In this document: piece after piece, positions 1 through 11,436 of the stretch | Layout: every line of letters starts with the position of its first letter | How positions within the stretch are numbered: position 1 is the stretch's first letter | NCBI GenBank assembly: GCA_030141605.1 | Contig: JAQGDQ010000568.1 | Coordinates: 1-32,500, forward strand | Direction: 5' to 3' | From: Tubiluchus corallicola | Lineage: Eukaryota > Priapulida > Priapulimorpha > Priapulimorphida > Tubiluchidae | Length of the DNA: 32,500 nt | Notes under the pieces: generated by a model | What the model saw: only the letters and a program-made list of their open reading frames with translations | What the model was told of the DNA's origin: nothing | Databases searched by the model: none | Program-made: the position numbers and the translations under genes

Positions 1-540
1 ATTTATTTGTTCTAGCAAAACTGTGCATTAGATCGGGGAGCCAATCTTCTTGTCAATTCAGTTCTTTTACACCTCAGAACAAAATGTTCCTCGTCCTCTA
101 TAAATTTATTTGGTTGACAAAATTCACACACTCGTTCCTGTCCAGATTTTCGCTCCCTTCGGCCCTTTTCAATACCCAAATCTAGGCGATTCTCCGTAGT
201 CGGGTTTCATTTTTATTATTTATTTCCTGAGATGGTAGCATGTATGCTGTTTAGGCCTTAGATTCAAATGCCTAGTGTACGTATTCAGCATTATCAAACG
301 AATTTAACGATTTTTTAAATAGACAATATTTAAAATAAAAAAGTTACAAAATAATACACATTATCTAGAAATAAAAATTAGGAAAAAGACCGATACAAAC
401 AATAACCTCTCAATATAGTACGATATCAAATTTTATAGTTTATGCTCGCATTTAGTTAGAGTTTTGCAACGGTTAACAGGTTAGTCAAAATAATTATGCT
501 TAGACACACACAAATACTGCTGTGATTTCCCCCGAGTTAC
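1..540. other. Unassigned A+T-rich sequence
   Basis: No ORF, RNA motif or clear repeat is seen here. The stretch is ordinary A+T-rich noncoding sequence running up to the palindromic block that starts near 550. Confidence 0.5.
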
Positions 541-703
541 TGCCTATTGTGAACGCTCGGCGAGTTACTCTCGACACTTCTCGCAATGAAACAGAGAAGC
601 GAGTGTCAGCTGGCGCTTACTGTCGGAGAGTAACTCTGAGTCAGTTTTGCTCTCTAGTCTGAACACGCTTGCGAGTTAAGAAAACATGCTAGTCTGAACG
701 CCC
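541..703. repeat. Palindromic, MITE-like block
   Basis: An 11-nt sequence GAGTTACTCTC (562-572) is matched by its exact reverse complement at 626-636. An imperfect inner pair (GACACTTCTC at 573-582 against GAGAAGCGAGTGTC at 594-607) nests inside it. The phrase TAGTCTGAAC occurs twice just downstream (about 656-665 and 691-700), the second followed by GCCCC, like the outer end of a MITE. I do not see a matching left end, so this may be a truncated or fold-back element. Family unknown. Confidence 0.45.
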
Positions 704-779
704 CATTAGATTAGGAATGAAATTGTCTCCGTAATTAAATGCTGATTGGACATGGTAAAGTCGGGACTGGAGACGACAC

Positions 780-1153
780 CTACAAAAAGAAAGAAATTAG
801 GAAGGAAAGAAGGAGCGAATGAAGGAAGGAAGGAAGGAAGGAAGAAAAAAAAGAGGAAAATAAAGAAAGAGAAAAAGAAAGAAAGAATTAATGAAGGGAG
901 GGAGGGACGGAGGAAAGAAAGTAAGAGACTACGTAAGTAAGTAATTAAGGAAGGAATGAAGAAAAGACGAAGGAAAGCAAAAAGGAACAAAGAAAGAAAA
1001 AAAGAGAGAAAGAAAGAAAAAAGAATGAAAGGTAGAAAGAAAAAAGGAAAGAAAAAAGATGGAAAGAAAGAAAGGGAAAAGGGGGGAAAGAAGAAAAGGG
1101 AAAAAAGAAAGAAAGAAGTAAAAAAAGAGAAAAGAAAAGAAAAGAAAAAAGAA
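780..1153 (+). repeat. Long purine (GA-rich) tract
   Basis: About 370 bp almost purely of A and G on the plus strand, built from drifting GAAA/GGAA units. Long open frames exist on both strands only because the composition lacks stops (Lys/Arg/Glu-rich one way, Phe/Ser/Leu-rich the other). Such tracts can form triplex (H-DNA) structures. It leaves through a sequence like GAAGGTGCAAACAATTATTG that recurs after the second purine tract at 2644. Confidence 0.8.
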
Positions 1154-1512
1154 GGTGCAAACAATTATTGAGTTATCGAATCTTAAAAAACAACACATTA
1201 TAACTTGTTCTGGCTATTCTTACCCTATTTTTGCTTGGCTTCCTGGTGTTTGCAGCAACAAATCCTCCGCACCCGGGACGGCTTGTCAAAATCCTGGCTT
1301 CTCTCTTGTCAAAATGGTTTCTCTTTTTGTTTCCTGTTGGTCTTTTGACAGTAGCGGCACGCGCTATGCAGTTGAAGCTGGGATGAGGTAAATGGACAGG
1401 TTTCATCAATCCCTTTACTCGCTAAAGATGATGGAGGAATGTGCACATGCGCAGTAGCTTCTTACGCCACTTCGATGAGAAGCAGGATTCCTCGTGTGTT
1501 TTTTTTTCAGAG
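1154..1512. other. Unassigned intergenic sequence
   Basis: Slightly more G+C than its surroundings, with a short repeated phrase CTTGTCAAAAT at about 1283 and 1306. A 78-codon frame over 1155-1391 has no recognisable motif and I do not call it a gene. Confidence 0.4.
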
Positions 1513-2075
1513 TATACGAAGGCAGAATTAAAGGGAAAGTAAAGGGAATTTAAAAGTATATCCATCCAAAGAACTTTCCATACAAAGTTATATTATTTAG
1601 CATTGCACTTACCTGTTTGAAGGACTTATGCAATTGAAAAAGAAAATTCTTAACGATTTAAAATTTTTACGCCAACTGATAAAACTCCACCGTGTTTCCA
1701 TCCCGGCGTGCATCAGTGGTTCACCAAAAACACTTTATTTTTCTTATTATAAGTACAAAGTAATTAATACTTTTGTTTATTTAGCGAAAAGTGTGTTACG
1801 AATGCTCTGTTTACTTTTCTAACTTTACACAATGTCATCTAAACTTGTTTCAAACGACATACCGTCAAAATGGCTGCGCCTATCCCTTATCAGCGGATTT
1901 TAAATTTGCAAGTTTTATACAGCGTTGTTGCTAATGCAAGATCTGTGCGCAATAAGACAGCACGTACGTGAATTAAAGTTTCAAGACGAAATTTCTTAAG
2001 CTTTATTTATGAAGAGTGTATAAAGTTTCTTATGCTTTATTTATGAAGAGTGTTTTCTTGTGTTTTGAAAGAGTT
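1513..2075 (+). repeat. Dispersed repeat family R1, copy A
   Basis: The first of three diverged, same-orientation copies (others near 4028 and 4905). Shared landmarks in order are CCATACAAAGTTATA, a GAAAATTCTTAACGATTTAAAA-like block, the phrase AATGCTCTG, then TGTCATCTAAACTTGTTTCAA, ATGGCTGC and a GACAGCA motif near the end. The copy's 3' part holds a local duplication of about 39 bp (TTATTTATGAAGAGTGT twice, near 2005 and 2040). No coding capacity is visible. It is probably a non-autonomous transposable element; the class is not determined. Confidence 0.7.
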
Positions 2076-2486
2076 AAAAATGCGCAATTGTGTAGCACTT
2101 CAATATTTGTATTTAACACCAATCAAGTAGAAAGTTATAGAATCATCAATACATGAATGTAATCTTGTAACTTCTTTTGAATATTTGATTATTTTCAGAT
2201 CTATAGTGTAGAGTTAATTTTAGGGTTATTACGTTGTAAATTGTTTTAATACAACTTGCGAATTTTACGGTTATTTTAATATCCTTATTTTTCTTTGCCT
2301 TCTTTCTGTTTTGCGATGGAAACTCAAGTTTTTGAAGTCACTAAAATGAAAATTTCGAAACTAATTCAATTTCAATCAATCAAAATATTTAACAAAGCTC
2401 CTGTTGACTTCTTTCTCTTTTTTGGTAAAGTTTACAGGGCTGAGTTTTTTAACAAACCTTGGAATGCTGAACATATGCTAAGCAAA
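2076..2486. other. Unassigned A+T-rich sequence
   Basis: No motif or repeat recognised. A 72-codon frame beginning at 2295 runs into the following purine tract and looks fortuitous. Confidence 0.4.
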
Positions 2487-2648
2487 GAACAGAAAAAAAT
2501 GAAAAGAACATAAAAGAAAATAAAAAATGAAAAGAAAAGAAAAGAAAGGAAAGGAAAGGAAAGGAAAAGAAAAGAAAAGAGTAAATAAGAAAAGGAAAGA
2601 AACAAAAAGAAAAGACAAAAAGAAAACGAAAAAGAAAAAGAAAGAAGG
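2487..2648 (+). repeat. Second purine (GAAAA/GGAAA) tract
   Basis: About 160 bp of near-pure purine with a clearer AAAGG/AAAGA pentamer rhythm than the tract at 780. It exits into GAAGGTACAAATAATTATCG, close to the exit sequence of the first tract, so the two are probably related copies and not independent simple repeats. Confidence 0.75.
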
Positions 2649-3838
2649 TACAAATAATTATCGAATCTTTGAAAAATCGCTTTTAAAACGGAAAATCGCT
2701 AACCAAGAGTGTTTTTTTGCAATTTTTGCCATTTTAAACTCTTAAAGTATCGAGTTTTACAAGAACTTCTATTTCAAAGTTGTATTTCTTAAGTGAAGAA
2801 TGTTTACTTATTTATTTATTTATAATACATCTATGAACTGAAGTCAAGAGACTTATACGTCCATTAAAAACATCGTAAAACATATCCACAATGTAGAGAA
2901 AGTAAAATTACTGCTAAAAGTACAAAATACACAGTATATGGTTAGTACAATGTAAACAATATATATGTTTTATTAAAAATGCCTGAAAAGCCTTTCTTTG
3001 CCGATTTAGAGGTTTTTGTTTCCTGTTTATTAAAATCTTTACACGTTTTTTATTTGTAAAAAAAACTGGTCAGCCGTGATTGTTTTTTCTAAAGCTTAGA
3101 GCTTGTGAATGAGCTTCTTACCTTCGATTGTGTTTAAATCCATTTCTGTTTGACGAACAGAAATAGACAAAGAAGATTTCTAATTGTCAAAGAGCAAACC
3201 CATTTGTCTGAGCAAAGCCGGGGTAAATTCGATTAAGTACCAGTCTAATGCTGAATAACGCCATCTTGTCATATTTTGTATGTTTTCGCTTATGAATATG
3301 TCAATAATATCTATTTTTCTTCTGGAATTTACCGCGACGCGATAAATCCAATTCAGAATAAGCCGGATAATTTTAATTTTGTTTGTGCGATGCCTTTAGA
3401 AAGTAGTTAATGGATTGTTTTACAACGTGATTTGCGAAATTAAGGATTAAATCAAAAACAGGATGGTTTTTCATATACTACCACATTTTCAAGTGAGATA
3501 CAAAGTATACATTTTAACACCAATAATACTGCAAAAGCGTTTCTGATAATTAAATAATGGGTTAAAATCTTAATTAACATCGGGCGAGCCCAACAATTGA
3601 TGACGTCACAAACGAACATGATTTTTATAGTAAAAATATTCCACGAGCGTGTTGCACATATTTGCAAAAGCGAAAATTGTAGTACAGTAGTACTGTGAGA
3701 CATTCGGTGTGTTGTAATAAAACTCGGCAAGTTTTAAGATAAAAATTCAAATTTCACATTTACCTCTGCTCACTCATGAGTGTAGTTCGTCAGAAACTAA
3801 AACATCTAAACTGAGCGGTACAGCACTTTCCCTTCATC
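2649..3838. other. Unassigned stretch with a possible LINE tail and a short hairpin
   Basis: Around 2803-2825 there is (TTTA)n, which on the minus strand reads as an (AAAT)n tail and could mark the 3' end of a decayed minus-strand retrotransposon extending to about 3000. A perfect 9-bp stem with a 5-nt loop lies at 3142-3164 (ATTTCTGTT/AACAGAAAT). A CRE octamer TGACGTCA is at 3601-3608. A 92-codon minus frame at 3452-3730 shows no recognisable motif. Nothing else can be supported. Confidence 0.4.
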
Positions 3839-4015
3839 CATGTCTCATTCTTTCTCTATCCCTCTCTCTTTCCCCTTACCCATGTCCCTTTCTTCCTCTA
3901 TCCCTCTCTCTTTCCCCTCACCCATGTCCCTTTCTTTCTCTATCCCTCTCTCTTTCCCCTCGCACATGTCCTTCTTTCTTTCTCTTATTCCCTTCTCTCC
4001 CTTCCCTCTCTTCTA
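3839..4015. repeat. 42-bp pyrimidine-rich minisatellite
   Basis: Four tandem units, each starting CATGTC, begin at about 3839, 3881, 3923 and 3965, giving a 42-bp period. Each unit is CATGTCCC followed by a CT-rich run. The last unit decays into generic pyrimidine sequence. The plus strand is almost purely C and T apart from the CATG and TAT interruptions. Confidence 0.85.
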
Positions 4016-4027
4016 AGCATGTGTCAA

Positions 4028-4470
4028 AAAACTTTCCATACAAAGTTATACTGTACTAAGAATTACGTGTAACTGCGTGAAAGCGTACCCAAAGCTGATG
4101 TTTAACTGAAAAAGAAGATTCTTAATAATTTAAAATGCTCGCGCCAGCTGGTAAAACGTCACTGTTTCGCCATCCCAGTGTGCGCCAAAAACGTTATTGG
4201 CTCACCCAAAAACACATTATTAATCTTGAAGTGTGTGTACAATTGCTCTGATTTTTTTTTTCAAATTTTACGCAGTGCTATCTAAACTTGTTTCAAATGA
4301 ATTACTGTTATATTAAAAAAATGGCTGCAACATAACGGTCATTGCGCGAGTTTAAATTTTCAGGTTATATACAGCGATACTGGTAACGCAAGCGCTGTGT
4401 GTAATGAGACAGCATGTAAGTGATACAAAAATTCAAAGCGAATTGCTTAACTTTATGTAAGAATTCTTTT
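4028..4470 (+). repeat. Dispersed repeat family R1, copy B
   Basis: The same ordered landmarks as the copy at 1513: CTTTCCATACAAAGTTATA, GAAGATTCTTAATAATTTAA, GCCATCCCAGTGTGC, ATCTAAACTTGTTTCAAATG, ATGGCTGCAAC and GAGACAGCATG. It starts immediately after the 42-bp minisatellite. Divergence from copies A and C is high, so these are old insertions or duplications. Confidence 0.7.
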
Positions 4471-4904
4471 TTCTTGTTCGTTAAACCACTACATCGGGTT
4501 TCATATTGCATAAGTTACACGGACAGTCGATTTAGAATGTTTCCGTAAATTTTTCGACAACAGCACGTGCTTACTGTAATCACACAAATCAAATTTCTTC
4601 TCTTCAGCACATATAAATGCAAATTTGGTTTTCAAGTGTGCTGTGCAGAACATATGCCTAGAAAAATGCATATAGAGTAGTTATAATATGCATCTGTTTT
4701 CGTGTGCAGTTCATGAAAATAATCCCGTCCGTTTTTTGCTGTAGTGATGGGCAATGTCAGATCAACAGCTTGAAAGAGGAAAAAGGGACGAAAATTGCTT
4801 ATTGCTCAACAAAGCAGCTTCTAAATTGGGAGTTTTTTTCCACTGAACGCTTTTGTTTGGTTGTTTTAGTTTGACAGTTTGAAAGGGGAAGAAACGGGAA
4901 TTTT
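4471..4904. other. Unassigned sequence between two R1 copies
   Basis: Contains the phrase TAGTGATGGGCA near 4743, which resembles the termini of some hAT-type elements. No paired terminus was found. No gene is seen. Confidence 0.35.
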
Positions 4905-5360
4905 AAAGTATAATCGATAGCTTTACTAAGTTCTATTACTTAGTATTACGCCTACCCGTTCGAAAGACTCGTGTAATTCTTATTAAAATATTCATAAAAC
5001 CCGTTAAACGACACTGCAACGCCTTCCCAGTGTGCACCACTGATTCACCATAAACCACACTATTGATCTTACTGACAAATATAACGGAATTTAAACTTTT
5101 GCTTAGTTAGTGAAGAGTGTGGTACAAAAAAATGCTCTGATTATTTTTTTTTCAAACTTTTTCATAATGTCATCTAAATTTCGTTCAAATGATTTACCGT
5201 TACTCTTCAAATGACGATATCTGTAGAGTTTAAAATTAAATTTGAAAGTTTTACAAACGGGAACTGCTAACGCAAGGTTTCTGTGCAATAAGGCAGCATT
5301 TCAAGACGAAAATTTAAGCTCTGTTTATAAAGAGTGTTTACTTGTGCTTTAATGGAGAGG
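4905..5360 (+). repeat. Dispersed repeat family R1, copy C
   Basis: A third member, with GGGAATTTTAAAGTATA at its start, GCCTTCCCAGTGTGCACCA, AATGCTCTGATTATTTTTTTT, AATGTCATCTAAATTTCGTT, then a GCTAACGCAAGG...GGCAGCA block and TTTATAAAGAGTGTTTACTTGTG. The last phrase matches copy A better than copy B. No open frame is conserved among the three copies. Confidence 0.7.
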
Positions 5361-5551
5361 AATGAAGAGGCAACATGGATGCAGTCACGTTTTTAAACTT
5401 TGAGGAAGTGTCTTCTTCTTTTTTATTATAATAGTTTTTAGTATTCTCTTATACGTGTGTCTAAAGCCGCTGACAGAGTTTTACCAGCTAAAATTGATCC
5501 AATTGTCAACGACAACAATTGATATTTTAAAATTAACTTTTTTTGTTTAGA
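5361..5551. other. Unassigned A+T-rich spacer
   Basis: No feature recognised between R1 copy C and the 44-bp minisatellite. Confidence 0.4.
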
Positions 5552-5990
5552 AAATCAATAAAAACACGAAAAATACACGCCATATTGTGCACAGTAATTC
5601 AATAAAAACATGACAAATACATGCCATGCTGTGCACAGTAAATCAATAAAAACACGACAAATGCATGCCATGTTGTACACAGTAAATCAATAAAAACACG
5701 ACAAATACACGTCATATTGTGCACAGTAAATCAATAAAAACACGACAAATGCATGCCATGTTGCACACAGTAAATCAATAAAAACACGACAAATACACGT
5801 CATATTGTGCACAGTAAATCAATAAAAACATGACAAATACATGCCATGTTGTACACAGTAAATCAATAAAAACACTACAAATACATGCCATGTTGTGCAC
5901 AGTAAATCAATAAAACATGACAAATACGTGCCATGTTGTGCACAGTAAATCAATAAAAACACTACAAATACACACCATGTTGTGCACAGT
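5552..5990. repeat. 44-bp minisatellite, ten units
   Basis: Ten head-to-tail units; one is a base short, which accounts for the 439-bp length. Each unit has the order AAATCAATAAAAACAC, GACAAATACA, then GCCATGTTGTGCACAGT. Units differ by a few transitions (ACACGT/GCATGC/ACATGC; ATATTG/ATGTTG). The array ends abruptly at CACAGT before TCACGTTC. The array is not a coding repeat. Confidence 0.95.
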
Positions 5991-6131
5991 TCACGTTCTA
6001 TTGTTTTTTTCGAAGAGTTGACTTTCCGCGAAGAAGTTTAGCCGACAAAAGTTGTATAATGCAAGTGTAGGAAGTATATTGTCCCAGACTTTACTAATAT
6101 GAACAATGATATGATTAATATTAAGACTAAC

Positions 6132-6151
6132 AATTGTTAATATTAACAATT
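6132..6151. repeat. 20-bp perfect palindrome
   Basis: AATTGTTAATATTAACAATT is its own reverse complement. It is followed by two more AACAATT repeats. Possible cruciform; no function is inferred. Confidence 0.8.
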
Positions 6152-6177
6152 AACAATTAACAATAACAACTCTCGAT

Positions 6178-6367
6178 CGTGATAGTCTTCCAACAAGGGG
6201 GGGGGGGACGCGCTTGCTCTTTTATGGATTCCGGTGTACTGACACCTTGTGACAGTATAGGCGTTGACTTACGTGATAGTCTTCCAACAAGGGGGGGGGG
6301 GGCAAACGCGCTTGCTCTTTTATGGATTCCGGTGTACTGAAACCTTGTGACAGTATAGGCGTTGGCT
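6178..6367. repeat. 94-bp tandem duplication with poly-G runs
   Basis: Two adjacent copies start at CGTGATAGTC (6178 and 6272). Each carries CTTCCAACAA, a G-run of 11 or 12, then GCGCTTGCTCTTTTATGG, ATTCCGGTGTACTGA and CCTTGTGACAGTATAGGCGT. The second copy has a small GCAAA insertion after its G-run. The antisense frame over this block (6157-6435) is a by-product of the duplication. Confidence 0.9.
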
Positions 6368-6479
6368 TTAGTACTACTTCCTGAAACGTGCTTATAAAAA
6401 GGCCAACTCAATATAACAACTCTATTGACTGACATAGAGGAATATTATTCCTTCTGAACGCTTCAGAAAACATCATTAG

Positions 6480-7137
6480 CCTTGTTAAAAACGTTGTTAC
6501 TTGTCCATTAATTGGCATTAATGACGATCGTTATATCCACGATGCTGGTGAAGAGACACTTACGACTCAATTACTGTGGTTTGTTAGTTGTTTACGTTAG
6601 TACTCACCTGTACTTACGGCTGGAACGAATAGGAACCTCCAGAAATTATTAGCACTTCAGAATTACGCAAAGGAATGCTCGATTCTGACATTTTGTATTA
6701 ACAGTATTGAAACCATTAGAATGAATACTAGTTTTGCGTGATAATTTGTTTCATACTGGCACATACACGGGCGCATTTATTAACCCTAATAAATTGTACC
6801 AGGTGGAAAAAGCTGGGTCAAAGTCAAGGTCATTTTGCACTGCTAGATTTCTGAGGAAGCCAGGCGCATTAAGTTGGCTTGTTGCCAAGAGGTTGTTGGC
6901 TTTTGATGTAGGCTTAAATCCGTGCAAATTTTGTTATAAAATATTATACGAGATTATTGCAAACATATAAATTACTTGCTTATGTATAAATGCTTTATGT
7001 AAAGTTTTATATCTCTATCAGTTTAGCACCTCTTAAACTTATTTTTTATTTTGCAAAGTTACTTAATTTTTTTGTATGCTTGTTTTATGCGCTTCGCGTC
7101 TTGTTTTAAGAATATAGTAAATAAATAAATAAATACC
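6480..7137 (+). mobile_element. Possible decayed LINE 3' portion with (AAAT)n end
   Basis: In the frame 6628-6741 the translation NRNLQKLLALQNYAKECSIL resembles the 'KLQ.LQNRAARI' segment downstream of the reverse-transcriptase core in CR1/Jockey-type LINEs. The frame then stops. Downstream lies A+T-rich sequence ending in AAATAAATAAATAAATA (about 7121-7137), as LINE 3' ends often do. A 78-codon open frame at 6734-6970 lies inside but has no motif I know. The identification rests on a short match plus the tail, so it is tentative. Confidence 0.3.
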
Positions 7138-7252
7138 TGCACAAAAGTAGAAACCTATGAAATGTTCTTACTATAATATCATTAATATAATTATTATGAA
7201 ACACACTTTTGGACTGCTTCATCAGTGATACTTACCTTCTTAAATTTATTAG

Positions 7253-7297
7253 TCATTTTTGATCGATAATCATATTGGTCATTTTTGATCGATAATC
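7253..7297. repeat. Short direct repeat, 26-bp period
   Basis: TCATTTTTGATCGATAATC occurs at 7253-7271 and 7279-7297. The rest of 7138-7628 is A+T-rich with no recognisable feature. Confidence 0.7.
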
Positions 7298-7626
7298 GAT
7301 TTAGTGCCACTATTGCGTAGCCAAATTAATTTGTTAGCTAATTTGCTTTTAATTGGGTAGTTTTGTCCATAGAACTCATTTGCTTTACTAATTTTGTTTT
7401 AACTTTGTTTTGCGTAAATTTGCATAATTTTATTTACCATAGTCGTTTGCTATCAATTTAATTTTGATCTATTTTCCTTTCTATCCTTTATTTTGTTCTA
7501 ATAATATTTGCTCGCCATGCTGAAATTAGTAGACTCATTATTTAGGGATGGCAGACTAGATCACCTTTTGGTCTTTCGCCATTCCGTCCTTCTCTAAAAA
7601 GTTATTCTAAAGGCAAAAATAAATTA

Positions 7627-7829
<203 letters not shown>

Positions 7830-8021
7830 GACAATGGTAGGGAGAAAGTGTATCAACCTTTGGGATTCGTAGCAGCATACTGCAGCAACAGAAAATGACT
7901 AGTTAAGCAAAATAATTAAACATTATGATCTTAATATCAAGATTGCTATTAACGATGTTTCAAGGCTACAACTAATTAAATTTTGATAACAAACTTGAAA
8001 GACAGGAAATGTGAAAAAATT

Positions 8022-8101
8022 GGGATGAGTCTGGATTTGAACCAACGGCTTTCTTCTTACAAGGCAGACAGATGGCTTTAGATCACGTGGTCACCGCACT
8101 T
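8022..8101 (-). mobile_element. tRNA-like SINE head (remnant)
   Basis: Read on the minus strand, a perfect pol III B box GGTTCAAATCC lies at 8043-8033 and an A-box-like TGACCACGTGATCTAAAGCC at 8093-8074. Between them an anticodon-loop-like CTTGTAA (anticodon TGT, threonine type) is flanked by a stem with four of five pairs. The T stem keeps four of five pairs, but the acceptor stem does not pair, so this is not a functional tRNA gene. Downstream on the same strand is TTTTTTCACATTTCCTGTCT. Part of that tail recurs near 8349-8371 as GAAAGACAAGAAATGTGAAA on the plus strand, suggesting a second fragment of the same element. The call is a SINE or tRNA-derived retropseudogene. Confidence 0.6.
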
Positions 8102-8469
8102 GCCATTGATCAAGACAGTCTGAAGTTCATTCTTTAATTTTTCTTCTCCCTCACCCAAAACTCAACCTAACCTTTCACATTTAGTTAAACCTCGTAACCA
8201 TTTAATTGAGGGTTTGTAACAGCATATGAAACTTCTTTACTTGTTTCACAGTTTGATAACCACTTTACATGCTGAGATGCAGCACAGAACATCACGGCAA
8301 GTAAATGGCTGTGGCAGGACTGGACTCTGTTTCTTTACCAAGGAAGTGGAAAGACAAGAAATGTGAAAAATAGCGATGCACATTGCTCAATGGGATGGTT
8401 GAGGTGGTACCTGAAATCTCTCTTAGCTCTCTGATTTGCATTCACCCCCCCCCCCTACTGAGGTAATTG
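8102..8469. other. Unassigned flank with a SINE-tail fragment and a poly-C run
   Basis: Holds the second copy of the GAAAGACA(A/G)GAAATGTGAAA phrase (about 8349-8371) and a C-run near 8445. No gene is visible. Confidence 0.4.
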
Positions 8470-8477
8470 ATTACACG

Positions 8478-9142
8478 CAAGGCTGGTAGTACGGTACCGT
8501 ACGAAAAAATGCTTCAAATACGATACGAAATTACGGTATTTTTTCGTACATTTTTCGTCCCTTTTCGGTACCGCTTATCACCCAGTTTCTTGAAGCGTTT
8601 CTGTTTATCAGAAACTCAGTGTGAGGACTTATTTTGCTCGTGTGCGGGGACTTATTGTTCTCCCCTAGTTAACACGCAAACAAAACCGCTAAATCGCTTC
8701 TTTCTGAGTGCAAACTGGAAAGTCAGAAGTTGTTTGGAAGCCGGAGTTGTCATTTTCCGTAAATTAAGTTTACATTTCTTTACAAATTGCTTCCCAGGCT
8801 TGACACCGATTCATGTTACGCTGTTGTTTTACCAGCTATTTCTAGCTATTGTGTAGAAATTTACTGCACATCTCAAGCGTCGTTAATGAGGATTGCTTAG
8901 AACTTTGCCGATTTGTGCAAAACAGTAACGATTAGTAGTAACAGTAGATAACAGTAGTAAACTATAACAGTAGATCTTATATGAACTTGGTACGAAATTT
9001 GGTACGAAGTTACGGTACGGTATTTTATCTTGCTAGTACAGTTCGATTCGATTTTGTAGGTACTGTACGGAATTACGGTACCGTTTTTTTTAAAGGTACG
9101 AAGTACGGTAATTTTTTGTACCGCGCCGTACTGCCAGCCTTG
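8478..9142. mobile_element. 665-bp hAT-like MITE with GTACGGTAC-rich ends
   Basis: The left end CAAGGCTGGTAGTACGGTAC and the right end (reverse complement) CAAGGCTGGCAGTACGGCGC form terminal inverted repeats with a few mismatches. Both continue into CGTAC/AAAAAAT sequence. Subterminal regions carry many scattered GTACGGTA and TACGAA motifs on both sides. Eight flanking bases, ATTACACG (8470-8477) and GTTGCGCG (9143-9150), match at five of eight, the differences all A/G, as for an aged 8-bp target duplication typical of hAT elements. The 129-codon frame at 8467-8856 starts outside the element and has no transposase motif, so the element is non-autonomous. Confidence 0.75.
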
Positions 9143-9150
9143 GTTGCGCG

Positions 9151-9681
9151 CTGTAGATGAAGATATCAGAACAAGTAAGGAGTAGTGTCGTTAAAACAGT
9201 GGGTAATTAACTGTCACCAATCCAATCACTAGCCAAGTTCAGCGGGCTGATTTTACTTCCGGCGTTCAGCACGAGCGTTAACCATTCAATTGTTAACCCT
9301 ACCGAAAATACGAAATGCTAAAACCGCAATTATAAATACACGAATGTACATGGCGTGGTGTATATTTCATTTATTTTTTGAAGCTGTAATGCAGCGGCGT
9401 TTATAACCTACTTGGAACACACTTTGTACAACAGAGAATGTGACACATGAGGTATTGTGTTGCGTGATTTAATGAATGGACGAATAGCTGCAAAACCTTT
9501 TTCGGTTTTATGCTAAGGCTGCTAAACACGATTTGTTCAATGACCCATTGGTGATATTAGAGCTAATATTTACCTGCCGGATCAATACTATACATTTAAT
9601 ATCATTTATTGTAGTAAGGAGTCAGCTGATTAAACCTGGCAAGTGTCTCTAAATGCAGGCCTTTTCATTAAAGGTTGTCGT
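9151..9681. other. Unassigned sequence
   Basis: No gene, RNA or repeat recognised between the MITE and the triplet array. Confidence 0.4.
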
Positions 9682-10767
<1,086 letters not shown>

Positions 10768-10957
10768 CTAGAATAGCAGAAACAAACACATTAGGCTGAC
10801 AATAGAATTAGCTTTATCCAGTTTATATAATTTCTTTGTACTAAATTTCTCGTCGGGAGAAAATTTTGTTCTTACTATCCTCTAATGTCAACGTACTCTG
10901 CAATGATGAATACGTTACGTGAAGTAACTTGTTTAGAATTGATGACGTAAAATTTTG

Positions 10958-11436
10958 TCTAGATGGTATGTAACATGGTGCAATGATAAATGGTCGCTAC
11001 TATGATATGACGATGAATAACATACTTGAAGAAACTTAAGTAAAACTAACACATTTGATTAGAAGACATGTAATAATCTAATCATGGCACGATATGGCGC
11101 AATGATAAATGGTCACTACCATGATATGATGATGAATAAGAAATGAAAGTAATTTTAATAAAACTAACACATTTGATTAAATGACATGTAACAATCTAAT
11201 CATGGCACGACGTGGTGCCATGATAAATGGTCACTACCATGATATGATGATAAATAAGAAATGAAAATGATTTTAATAAAACTAACACATTTGATTAAAT
11301 GACATGTAACAATCTAATCATGGCACGACATGGTGTGATGATAAATAAAATCTTAGAAATAATTTAAGTAAAAGTAATTTAAATAATGTCTAATACATTT
11401 GACAAAACGACGTGAACCAATCTAATGATGGAATGA
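10958..11436. repeat. 118-bp tandem array, about four units
   Basis: The phrase ATGATAAATGGTC(A/G)CTAC recurs near 10983, 11102 and 11220, and a degraded form near 11337, so the period is 118-119 bp. Each unit also carries CATGATATGATGATGAATAA, TTTTAATAAAACTAACACAT and TGTAACAATCTAATCATGGC. The first and last units are most diverged, and a possible older unit lies at 10866-10957. Confidence 0.9.

Noticed and set aside
706-1198. Phe/Ser/Leu-rich minus and Lys/Arg/Glu-rich plus frames that could suggest membrane or charged proteins
   Set aside because: They follow from the purine tract composition, which has few stop codons in any frame.
3452-3730. 92-codon minus frame as a membrane protein
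   Set aside because: There is no family resemblance, no supporting splice structure, and the length is plausible by chance.
5552-5990. CRISPR array
   Set aside because: Units are contiguous with no unique spacers and the setting is eukaryotic. It is a minisatellite.
6157-6435. 92-codon minus frame with an internally repeated sequence
   Set aside because: The internal repeat is the 94-bp DNA duplication. The poly-Pro stretches are the G-runs, and the G-run lengths shift the frame between copies.
8467-8856. 129-codon plus frame
   Set aside because: It begins in the target flank and crosses the MITE terminus, so it cannot be an ancestral gene. No motif was recognised.
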